From: Verrucomicrobiaceae bacterium
Lineage (GTDB): Bacteria > Verrucomicrobiota > Verrucomicrobiia > Verrucomicrobiales > Verrucomicrobiaceae
Direction of reading: 5' to 3'
DNA length: 64,000 nucleotides
Assembly: GCA_027489965.1 (NCBI GenBank)
Contig: JAIXZA010000174.1
Span: 1-64,000 of the forward strand
The number at the start of each line of letters is the position of its first letter. Positions within the stretch are counted from its first letter, which is position 1. This document shows, one piece after another, positions 33,918 through 41,954 of the stretch. The notes under the pieces are model-generated. The model saw nothing but the letters and a program-made list of their open reading frames with translations, was not told the DNA's origin and did not search any database. Made by a program: the position numbers and the translations under genes.

Positions 33918-36872
33918 TTAGTGGATCATTTTGATCGCACGTTCAAATTCACCTAACCCAGCCTGCTCAGAGCCGTAGCGCGCTCGGGCGTACATGTCGG
34001 CCAAATGTTGCATTTCTGCGGCAAGACTCGGGCGCAGTTTCCCAACACGCTGAGCATAATCCAGTGGTCCTTCATGCCCCAGTCGTGCAGGCAGACCACT
34101 GCGCTCTAACTTGAAGCATAACCGCTGCCAAGCCCGCGCCCAAGCATCGTCCTGGCGCGCAGGACGCCGCAGCCAAAACAGCAAACAAAGCAGAGCCAGA
34201 AGAAACACGCCGATGAACAAAAGCATCATAGGATGACCTCGCAATGCTCCCAACCCCAGCCAGGTAAGCCATTCAATCTGGGATTCCTCATTGAAGCTAA
34301 TGACTGAATTATACCAGTCATATTCCACACCATCCCACCAGAGTTGCATCGCCTCTGAGCTACGCCAGAAGTAGCTATTCCGCTGCCGCTCAAGTTCACC
34401 TTCACCAGCCAGCAAGGTGCGCAAGTCTAGGTTCATGCGTCCAGGGGCCAACGCTGTCGTCAGATCCACGCGTGTCCAGCCTGTGCCTTCCAGCCAGAGC
34501 TCTGTCCAGGCATGGGCATCGGATTGCCGAACGATCATGTAACCTCCACGTGGCGACCATTGCCCACCCATATAGCCGATCACGACCCGTGCCGGTATGC
34601 CCGCAGCACGCATCAGCGTGGCAAAAGCAGCGCTGTAGTGCTCACAAAAACCAACCTTCCGATCAAAAAGAAATTCATCCAGCGCGCCACTGCCCTGATA
34701 GGTGCCTGGGTCCAGAACATACTGAAATCCCTGCTCCTGAAAATAACCCACCGCTGATTGGGCAATCTTTAAGTCTGTTTTTCCGACCTGTTTAAACTTG
34801 AGCGCCAACTGCCGCACTTGAGCCGATAGAGACCTTGGCAATTTCAGCGCCGTCTCACGCTGAGCAGGCGTCAGCTCGATACTGTCCTGTGTCAGACGTG
34901 AGATCACCTCAATGCGCTTTAGGCTGTTTACAGGCTCGACAGCCAAAAGCATGTCACTCATATCAGGCAGGACCATACGGCCATCATCTCGGGCCAGCAC
35001 AGGCACATCCAGGCTTGGTAGCCAGTAGCGACCATGAGGCTCCATGGTGATGATTTGTTTGAGATCCCCAGCCTTTGGCAGGCGCACACGACGTTTGATG
35101 GGCCAATCAGGCCCACGCTTCCAACTCAATCCGTCTCCATCCCAAAGCACCACGCAGCGCCAGTAGCGGTTGATATTTTGGGGCAACTCACCCTGCGGGA
35201 ATTCCACACGAAAGGCAGGTTCAGCACTCTGAGCCAGCTTTGAAACCTGACCTGGTTCCATGTCCTCAGAGACGCCGGTCTTACGTGTGCGCTGAGTGCC
35301 AAACTCAGACAGCGCCTCAAAGGTGCCTCGAGGAAAAACAAAAAACAGTACAACCGCCACAGGCATTGCTTGCAGGAGCATCGTGCCGGTCAGACGCAGT
35401 GGCGGCAAGAGATCCAGACGTCCACGCCTAAAGCGTACCATGCACACAGCAATGCCAAAAAAGGCACACAAGGTCCACAGAGAACGGCTCAAGGTCTGCT
35501 CGGCCAGGAGTCCACAAAGACAAAGAAACCAAGCGATCATCGTCAGCACCTGAAAGTCATGCGGAGTTCGCGACTCCAAAAGCTTTGCCCCCAATAAGAT
35601 CACCAAGGCAGCGATGCCGCCTTCCATGGAAAATAAACCTGTCGGCTGCAAATAATGCACCATCCCTAGCCCCAGACCCAGCACCGCTATCGGCACCCAG
35701 CGCGGCAGACGTTTGTTTAAAATCAACCGACATGCGATGCATGCAAGCAGCACAAACAGACCTACTATCGGCGTAATGTCGGTTAGAGGCAGAGCCACCA
35801 GCATCAACATCCCACAAAGCGTCAGAAGTAGGCCACGGGGTAAAAAAGAACTGTGTTCATGCCCTGTTGGCAGACGCTTAGCCTTCTGTGCTTCATGCAG
35901 CTCTGCCTGATCTGCGCCGGCCATCTCTGTGAGTGCATCCAGACATTTTTGCGCATGAACCGGCCCCAGATTGACCGCAATCTCAGTCTTCGGAAGTCGC
36001 AGAGCATAAGGCGTCGATGAGGACTCACATGACTCAATCCAGCGCACCATCTGGCTAGCTCGGGCAGCAGGCTCCAGCTCTAACTTCGACCAATCCAGAG
36101 TCACCGCAGCGCCTGTACCAGAGGCCCATTGTTTCACCAGCAGCGGTCGACCCCGCGCCACAGCACGCCAGTCCACATGTCGTAGAGAATCCCCAGCCTG
36201 CCACTCCCGCATCCCTGCAAAATCGTCCCCCTCACGTCCAGGTTGACCAGCGCTGTGACCGGACTCCAATCGTGCCCCCGCCAGCGTCGGATCAGGAGCC
36301 GGCAAAGGCAGCACACCTTCTGCCTGCGGATGCGTCTTCCGAGTATGCTCCAACACCACATCACGCTCCGCGCTAAAAAGTCCCAGCGGATAACTGCTTC
36401 GTAATCGCACGCGAATAGACGGCTCGACCCCGATCTCAGCCGGAGGCAGAGACACCGAGACCGCTACCTTTTGTCCACTATCAATTTGCTCAATAAAACT
36501 CCACTTCCCGCTACCAGCGCTGAGCACCTCCAGTCCCCAGACAGCCTGAGAACCCGTCGCACGAATTTCCAAAGGCAACTTACTCTCACTGCCCGCCCTC
36601 TGGACGCTTAACCGACCTGCCACCACTTCCAGACCCCGCAGATTCTCCCAAGCGCGCAGCCAGGACATCGCCGCCATCGTGCCAGTCAAAAAACACAGCA
36701 GGTAAGCTGCCCCATTGTTCTGCACCGCACCCGTGTAAGCCATCGCAGCCACAATGCCGACCAGAGACAGCGTATGAAAATTAAACCGTACACGAATCGA
36801 CGACTGCCGAAACCGTTGCCAGCGCGAGCGCCAGCTAGAGGTCTCTGCATCACGCTGTTTATCCGCGCTCAT
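33918..36872 (-). CDS. DUF58 - TgpA-like transglutaminase fusion membrane protein
   Basis: A 984-residue protein that joins two usually separate neighbours. Residues 1-330 are a DUF58 protein: two N-terminal membrane helices (LSLVGIVAAMAYTGAV, AYLLCFLTGTMAAMSW), then the hallmark FAGMREWQAGDSLRHVDWRA at about 218. Residues 345-530 hold the DUF3488 membrane bundle of TgpA. The periplasmic transglutaminase core has the triad Cys (VGFCEHYSAAF, about 743), His (SDAHAWTEL, about 787) and Asp (GWTRVDLTT, about 802). One more membrane helix (MLLFIGVFLLALLCLLFW) precedes a DUF4129-like tail (ARYGSEQ). It starts 4 bases after moxR ends. The peptide substrate is unknown; TgpA is essential in Pseudomonas aeruginosa. 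Confidence 0.9.
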   Translation of the reverse strand: MSADKQRDAETSSWRSRWQRFRQSSIRVRFNFHTLSLVGIVAAMAYTGAVQNNGAAYLLCFLTGTMAAMSWLRAWENLRGLEVVAGRLSVQRAGSESKLPLEIRATGSQAVWGLEVLSAGSGKWSFIEQIDSGQKVAVSVSLPPAEIGVEPSIRVRLRSSYPLGLFSAERDVVLEHTRKTHPQAEGVLPLPAPDPTLAGARLESGHSAGQPGREGDDFAGMREWQAGDSLRHVDWRAVARGRPLLVKQWASGTGAAVTLDWSKLELEPAARASQMVRWIESCESSSTPYALRLPKTEIAVNLGPVHAQKCLDALTEMAGADQAELHEAQKAKRLPTGHEHSSFLPRGLLLTLCGMLMLVALPLTDITPIVGLFVLLACIACRLILNKRLPRWVPIAVLGLGLGMVHYLQPTGLFSMEGGIAALVILLGAKLLESRTPHDFQVLTMIAWFLCLCGLLAEQTLSRSLWTLCAFFGIAVCMVRFRRGRLDLLPPLRLTGTMLLQAMPVAVVLFFVFPRGTFEALSEFGTQRTRKTGVSEDMEPGQVSKLAQSAEPAFRVEFPQGELPQNINRYWRCVVLWDGDGLSWKRGPDWPIKRRVRLPKAGDLKQIITMEPHGRYWLPSLDVPVLARDDGRMVLPDMSDMLLAVEPVNSLKRIEVISRLTQDSIELTPAQRETALKLPRSLSAQVRQLALKFKQVGKTDLKIAQSAVGYFQEQGFQYVLDPGTYQGSGALDEFLFDRKVGFCEHYSAAFATLMRAAGIPARVVIGYMGGQWSPRGGYMIVRQSDAHAWTELWLEGTGWTRVDLTTALAPGRMNLDLRTLLAGEGELERQRNSYFWRSSEAMQLWWDGVEYDWYNSVISFNEESQIEWLTWLGLGALRGHPMMLLFIGVFLLALLCLLFWLRRPARQDDAWARAWQRLCFKLERSGLPARLGHEGPLDYAQRVGKLRPSLAAEMQHLADMYARARYGSEQAGLGEFERAIKMIH

Positions 36873-36876
36873 GAAG

Positions 36877-37821
36877 TTAAGGAATCACCGTTTCCGTGAG
36901 CAACCGCTCTGCCTCATCCACATCTCCGATCAGTCGATGGCCCATCACCGATGTTCCCACCGCCTGAATGTCCTCTGGCAGCACCATCGCACGACCTTCC
37001 AATAATGCCCAGGCACGCGCCGCCGCCAGCAGCGCCAGTCCAGCTCGCGGAGACAAGCCGTGACCTTGGCGGCGACTCGCGGCCAGCAGATCCTGCAAAT
37101 AATCCAGCAAAGCTGGGGACACATGCACCAATCGGACCAACTTTTGCATTTGCTCCAGTTCCGACCAGGCCATAGCCGTCGGCATCTCACGCAGCAGCTC
37201 CCGCCGATCCCGACCCTGCAACATCTCACGCTCAGACACCCGATCCGGAGCCCCTAGCGCCAGGCGCATTAAGAACCGATCCAACTGCGACTCCGGCAGC
37301 ATGAATGTCCCGATTTGGCTGGAAGGATTCTGCGTCGCGATCACAAAGAAAGGCACAGGTAAAGGATGAGGCACGCCATCGCAGCTCACCTTCCCTTCCT
37401 CCATCGCCTCCAGCAGCGCCGACTGCGTCTTGGGCGTGGCGCGATTGATCTCATCTGCCAGCAGCACCTGAGTGAATACCGGTCCCGGATGAAAACTAAA
37501 GCCACCTGTCTCCCGCTGATAAATCGACGCCCCTAAGATGTCTGCCGGCAATAAATCACTCGTGAATTGCACACGCCGGAATTGCAGTCCAAGCGACTGC
37601 GCCAACGCCTGAGACAGCAGCGTTTTGCCCACTCCGGGCTGATCTTCAAACAGCAGATGCCCCCGTGCCAATAAGCACGTCACCGCCAATTTAATGACCT
37701 TCTCCTTGCCCAGAATGATCTGGGATAAAGCCGTCGTGAGGACTTTCAGTCTTTGGGCCGAGGTCAAAGCATCCGCAGTCGTGAGAGTCAGATTAGTGGG
37801 GGGAATTAAATCAGAGGACAC
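36877..37821 (-). CDS. MoxR-family AAA ATPase
   Basis: A 314-residue AAA+ ATPase of the MoxR group, thought to act as a chaperone for partner membrane or VWA proteins. Walker A is DQPGVGKTLLSQALAQ, Walker B is VLLADEINRATPKTQSALLEAME, sensor 1 is FFVIATQNPSSQIGTF, and LPESQLDRFLMRL and LSPRAGLALLAAARAWALL follow. The start is GTG at 37821. It sits directly before the DUF58-transglutaminase gene, the classic MoxR-DUF58-TgpA order. A Gln-rich membrane protein gene lies 189 bases upstream on the same strand. Confidence 0.95.
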   Translation of the reverse strand: MSSDLIPPTNLTLTTADALTSAQRLKVLTTALSQIILGKEKVIKLAVTCLLARGHLLFEDQPGVGKTLLSQALAQSLGLQFRRVQFTSDLLPADILGASIYQRETGGFSFHPGPVFTQVLLADEINRATPKTQSALLEAMEEGKVSCDGVPHPLPVPFFVIATQNPSSQIGTFMLPESQLDRFLMRLALGAPDRVSEREMLQGRDRRELLREMPTAMAWSELEQMQKLVRLVHVSPALLDYLQDLLAASRRQGHGLSPRAGLALLAAARAWALLEGRAMVLPEDIQAVGTSVMGHRLIGDVDEAERLLTETVIP

Positions 37822-38010
37822 ACTGTACTTTCACCGTAAACCGACCCAGACAGCAAGCTTAGAGTGATGCCGAGAGAAGAAAGCTACTGGAGGCGCTTGG
37901 AGCCATCGTATTCAGCCTTGCATCCAAGCAAGAGCCAGCGCTTAAGTAATCGATTAGCACTGGGTCGAAGCAATCAAGTCATCAACACCTTAGGCTGGTG
38001 GGATTGCCAC

Positions 38011-39885
38011 TCATTTCTCAAAACGCTTCCGCAGTTCAGTGAAATAGCGGCGGACTTGTTCTCGGCGGGCTGGTGGCAGGGCTGACTCATCCAGGGCCTC
38101 TTCTTCGGCGGAAATGGCTTCTGTGGCGATCTGGTTGGCACTGCGACTGGCGGCTTCTTTGCGCACACCGCCTTCAATGGCGCGGACGCTGGATTGGCCT
38201 TCGTTGTTTTGCTGAGCATTGACGACGACTTGATTCTTGGTGCTGAGCTTTTCGGTCGCTTCGGCATTGAGCTCGGCGACACCAGCCCCGGGATCTTTTC
38301 CGCCTGGCACGGAAAGGACCATGCCTGGACCTTGCCCCTGATTCTGGCCAGGCGGACCAATCATGAAAGCATCAGGCTTATCACCCGGTTTCTGGCCTGG
38401 AACGGGGGCAAACAACATCGGCTGCCCTTCTTTTCCCTGCTGACCGCCTGGTGGTGCCTGGGAGAGTGTCATCGGCTGGCCTGCCTGTGCTCCTGGATTG
38501 GGGTTCTGCTGGAGCATTTGTTGTGGCTGTCCATTCTGACCCAGACCTGGTGGCTGAAGAGATTGCTGGGACTGCCCCGATTGGCCACTCTGACCGTTCT
38601 GGCCCGCATTTGGCTGCGTCTGGCCCACTTTCTGGGCAGATTGCTGCGCTTTGTCACTCTGCCCTTGCTGGCCAGCCTCGGCCATCTGTTGCATGCCGCC
38701 TGATTGATTTTGACCGTTGATGTTGCTGCCTGCATCACGGAGTTGCTGCGCTAGTTTTTCCAGTTCCTCCTTGGATTTTTCTCGGCGTGCCAGATCCCTC
38801 ATTTTGTCAGCCAGCTTTTGGAATTCGGCCCCAGCCTCGGCTGATTCAGATTTCTGGATTTGATCTCCAGCATTCAGAACATGCTGACCGACAGGGCGCT
38901 CGCGGTCTTCTTTTTCGGACTGTTGTTGGTTATCTTTGAGGGTTTCACCCAGTCTTTCCCGTGCTTCAGAGGTCAATTGCGGGGATTTTAATTGTTGGGC
39001 GAGCACCTCAGCTTCAATAGCACTTTGATTGGCGTTTTTAGCCGCAACGGCATCTCCCAAATCAGCCGTGTCGGCATGCTCACGAAGAGACTGGATGAGT
39101 TTGTCAGAGGCCCAGATGTCCTTTTCAGCATTCAATCGATCCGCAAGTTTTTCGGCATCACGGGCGCGCTGCTCTAGACTGGCCATGACCTCGCGAGCAT
39201 CCTTACCTCCGGCTTTTTCTAAATCTTCTGCGGTTTGCTTCAGACTTTGAGTGAGTTTTTCTAGAGCTGCCTGTTCTTCAGCATTCAGGCCTTCGAGCTT
39301 CTTTTTATCCCAGTCAGCCTGGTCCAGGCGCTCGGCTTCCTTTTTCGCCACCAACTCCATATCAGCATCTACGGTCACGATCTCGGCAGCAGGATGCAAC
39401 ACATGAACGAGGAAGAGGCTAATTATGGCCACGATGAATGGCAAGCTCAGCCAGCGATGAGGCTGGAGTGGCAGATCACGAGTCAAATGGGGTAGAGCTT
39501 CACGAAGTAGCAGCCGTTGGGTGCTGACGTGTTCCGTCTCTGCCAAGGTTAATGTGGGCTGCTGCTCAAACCACCAAGCACTGGCAAAGGCCTCTCGGCG
39601 CCCCGCTGCCTGATCCCAAAGCGCCAAGTTGCTGTAATGCCCAGGCTGACGCCACCAGACCAAGGTCAAAGGGACTGCCAGCCAACCAAGCAGAAGGGTC
39701 CAGAGCAACACAGAGTAAACCGTTTGATCAGTCCAGGCAGTCAAGATGGCAAGAAGCGCCGCAGCAGCAACCATAGGCCAAAGCGTCTGCCCCAGCCAAG
39801 CCAGCCAGCGACGCAGAGTCACCCATCTGGCCACTCGCTGCGCCACGGGCGCAAAGGCAGGACTTGGGGGGGCTTCATCAGGCAT
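38011..39885 (-). CDS. Membrane protein with coiled coil and Gln/Gly-rich region, MoxR cluster
   Basis: A 624-residue protein. Three membrane segments lie before residue 170: LAWLGQTLWPMVAAAALLAI, a second at VYSVLLWTLLLGWLAVPLTL, and LPFIVAIISLFLVHVL near 155. Residues about 185-395 are strongly coiled-coil (LNAEEQAALEKLTQSLKQTA, ESAEAGAEFQKLADKMRDLA). Residues about 395-515 are low-complexity Gln/Gly/Pro (GQNGQSGQSGQSQQSLQPPG and similar). The C-terminus is charged. The layout resembles DUF4175 proteins, which also occur in MoxR gene clusters, but I cannot confirm the family. The protein could be a scaffold or substrate for the MoxR machinery. Confidence 0.72.
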   Translation of the reverse strand: MPDEAPPSPAFAPVAQRVARWVTLRRWLAWLGQTLWPMVAAAALLAILTAWTDQTVYSVLLWTLLLGWLAVPLTLVWWRQPGHYSNLALWDQAAGRREAFASAWWFEQQPTLTLAETEHVSTQRLLLREALPHLTRDLPLQPHRWLSLPFIVAIISLFLVHVLHPAAEIVTVDADMELVAKKEAERLDQADWDKKKLEGLNAEEQAALEKLTQSLKQTAEDLEKAGGKDAREVMASLEQRARDAEKLADRLNAEKDIWASDKLIQSLREHADTADLGDAVAAKNANQSAIEAEVLAQQLKSPQLTSEARERLGETLKDNQQQSEKEDRERPVGQHVLNAGDQIQKSESAEAGAEFQKLADKMRDLARREKSKEELEKLAQQLRDAGSNINGQNQSGGMQQMAEAGQQGQSDKAQQSAQKVGQTQPNAGQNGQSGQSGQSQQSLQPPGLGQNGQPQQMLQQNPNPGAQAGQPMTLSQAPPGGQQGKEGQPMLFAPVPGQKPGDKPDAFMIGPPGQNQGQGPGMVLSVPGGKDPGAGVAELNAEATEKLSTKNQVVVNAQQNNEGQSSVRAIEGGVRKEAASRSANQIATEAISAEEEALDESALPPARREQVRRYFTELRKRFEK

Positions 39886-39992
39886 GGCTGCATTGTGAGC
39901 GTGAGAAGTGGGGATGCGAGTGAATTTTCATCCTGCTTAAAAATGGAAAAGATGAATCCAGACGCCGGTTTCAGCCGCATAGATGGCTATCC

Positions 39993-41033
39993 ATGCTGAA
40001 CGTCAACGACCTCCTCGCTAAAGATCTTCTTCCAGATGCCGTCATCCGCTTTGGCATCCGCCAGCGTTTGGCAGCGACGATCCGTAAACACTCACGACCC
40101 GACATTGAGTCGCAAAAAGCCGCCCTCCAGCAGCATATCGCCGGGCTCAAAAAAAGTCCGGTCGCCATCGCCACCCATGAGGCCAATGAGCAGCATTATG
40201 AGGTGCCGACGCGTTTTTATCAGCTTTGCCTCGGCAAGCATTTGAAGTACAGTTCAGGCTACTGGCCGACCGATGACACTACCTTTGATGAATCGGAAGC
40301 CATCATGCTCAAGATGACCTGTGAGCGTGCGGAACTGGCCGATGGACAGCGCATTCTAGAACTAGGCTGCGGCTGGGGATCTCTGTCCCTATGGATGGCT
40401 GAGCACTATCCGAAGGCTGAAATCACCAGCGTCTCAAACTCCCGCACTCAAAAGGAGCATATCGACGCCGAAGCAGCACGCAGAGGACTCAAGAACCTGA
40501 CCATCATCACGGCCAACATGATCCACTTTGAAGGCGTGGGAGATGGCATCTTCGACCGCTGTGTTTCGGTAGAAATGTTCGAGCACATGAAAAATTACCA
40601 AGAGTTGCTCCGCAGAGTCTCGACTTGGTTAAAGCCCGGAGGCAAGCTCTTCGTCCACATCTTCACTCATCGTGATCTGGCCTATCATTTTGAGGTCCAA
40701 AGCGAAAACGATTGGATGGCCAAATACTTTTTCACTGGCGGCCAGATGCCAAGTGACGATCTGCTCATCTATTTTCAGGATCACCTAAAAATCGACGATC
40801 ACTGGTGTGTCAGCGGCACTCACTATAGCCGGACTTCCGAGGCTTGGCTGGCCAAAATGGACGAAAACAAAGCCGAGATCATGCCGCTCTTCCGTGAGAC
40901 TTATGGCGCAGACCAAGCCGTTAAATGGTGGGCTTATTGGCGCATCTTCTATTTAGCCTGTGCAGAACTCTGGGGCTACCGCGGCGGCGAAGAGTGGATC
41001 GTTTCCCATTACAGATTCGTAAAACCCATATAA
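39993..41033 (+). CDS. CFA-synthase-like SAM methyltransferase, coclaurine N-methyltransferase-like subgroup
   Basis: A 346-residue class I methyltransferase. The SAM-binding motif I is ILELGCGWGSLSLWMAEHYP (about 119-138). Subgroup markers are EMFEHMKNYQELLRRVSTWL, YFFTGGQMPSDDLLIYFQD, and AVKWWAYWRIFYLACAELWG then EEWIVSHYRF at the C-terminus. As recalled, these match plant coclaurine N-methyltransferases more closely than bacterial CFA synthases, which are longer and carry a different N-terminus. The acceptor is unknown: an amine or a lipid are both possible. It is followed after 5 bases by an RMDN-like TPR gene, so the two probably form an operon. The leader has no Shine-Dalgarno motif. 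Confidence 0.87.
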   Translation: MLNVNDLLAKDLLPDAVIRFGIRQRLAATIRKHSRPDIESQKAALQQHIAGLKKSPVAIATHEANEQHYEVPTRFYQLCLGKHLKYSSGYWPTDDTTFDESEAIMLKMTCERAELADGQRILELGCGWGSLSLWMAEHYPKAEITSVSNSRTQKEHIDAEAARRGLKNLTIITANMIHFEGVGDGIFDRCVSVEMFEHMKNYQELLRRVSTWLKPGGKLFVHIFTHRDLAYHFEVQSENDWMAKYFFTGGQMPSDDLLIYFQDHLKIDDHWCVSGTHYSRTSEAWLAKMDENKAEIMPLFRETYGADQAVKWWAYWRIFYLACAELWGYRGGEEWIVSHYRFVKPI

Positions 41034-41038
41034 CTCGA

Positions 41039-41779
41039 ATGAAAGCCATTCTACTCAGCTTTTTCGTCCTCGTTTCAGCCTCTGCACAAGACGCCTCTAC
41101 GCTGATTCAACAGGGCGACGTCTTGGATCAAAAGTATCAAGCCGAAGACGCTCTGAAGTATTATCTGCCCGCTGAAAAGTTGCAGCCAGACAATGCGGAC
41201 CTACTCGTCAAAATTGCCCGACAATACATCTATCGGATGACGACTCTAGGCTCAGCCTCAGAGAAACTAGCCTCGGCTAAAACAGCGCAAATCTATGCTG
41301 AGCGAGCCGTCAAAGCCGACCCAAAAAAAAGTGATGCTTACCTCTCGATTTCCGTTAGTTTGGGCAGACAAATCCAACTTCAGGGTAACCGTGAAAAAGT
41401 AACTGCATCCAAACCCATCAAAGAGTATGCTGAAAAAGCGGCCAAGCTCAATCCACGCAACGACTACGCCTGGCACATCCTAGCCCGCTGGCATCAGGGC
41501 ATTGCTGGAGCCAACAGCTTTATCATCAGCTTTGCCCGCCTAGTTTATGGCGAGATCCCGCCTGCTTCGAATGCCGAGGCTGTAAAGTATTTTGAAAAAG
41601 CCATCGCCCTGCGTCCAGATCGACTCATCCACCACCTAGAGCTGGGCCGGACCTACGCTCAAATGGGCAAAAAAGAAGAAGCACGACAGCTCATCAACAA
41701 AGCCTTAGCCATGCCCAACCGCGACAAAGATGATGCGGAGACAAAAGAACGCGGAAAAAAAACGCTGGCTGGTTTGTGA
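41039..41779 (+). CDS. Exported TPR protein resembling eukaryotic RMDN proteins
   Basis: A 246-residue protein with a signal peptide (MKAILLSFFVLVSASAQ) chosen at the ATG of 41039; an earlier in-frame ATG at 40925 lies inside the methyltransferase gene. The body is TPR-like helical repeats: EDALKYYLPAEKLQPDNADL, AERAVKADPKKSDAYLSISV, EYAEKAAKLNPRNDYAWHIL and EARQLINKALAMPNRDKDDA. The order (short TPR block, conserved W-H-x-L-x-R-W, long insert, final TPR) recalls RMDN/FAM82 regulators of microtubule dynamics, whose function in bacteria is not known. It begins 5 bases after the methyltransferase gene stop. Confidence 0.78.
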   Translation: MKAILLSFFVLVSASAQDASTLIQQGDVLDQKYQAEDALKYYLPAEKLQPDNADLLVKIARQYIYRMTTLGSASEKLASAKTAQIYAERAVKADPKKSDAYLSISVSLGRQIQLQGNREKVTASKPIKEYAEKAAKLNPRNDYAWHILARWHQGIAGANSFIISFARLVYGEIPPASNAEAVKYFEKAIALRPDRLIHHLELGRTYAQMGKKEEARQLINKALAMPNRDKDDAETKERGKKTLAGL

Positions 41780-41813
41780 ACCACAGGGAGCCAAAAATCC
41801 CCTGCGCGCTTGA

Positions 41814-41829
41814 CCACTATTTGTAGTGG
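41814..41829 (+). terminator. Small hairpin after the RMDN-like gene
   Basis: A perfect 6-bp stem (CCACTA with TAGTGG) around a TTTG loop, 34 bases after the stop codon. There is no following T-run, so termination is uncertain. Confidence 0.35.
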
Positions 41830-41954
41830 ATTCCCTGCGTCTTTGTTTTTGGCGAAACGCCTCCACTTTGCGCTAGCCCTCACTGACCACTCGCCGAATC
41901 CGACACAATCTTTGCTGAGATTCTAATGAAAAACCTGCGTTTCAGCGAACAATC

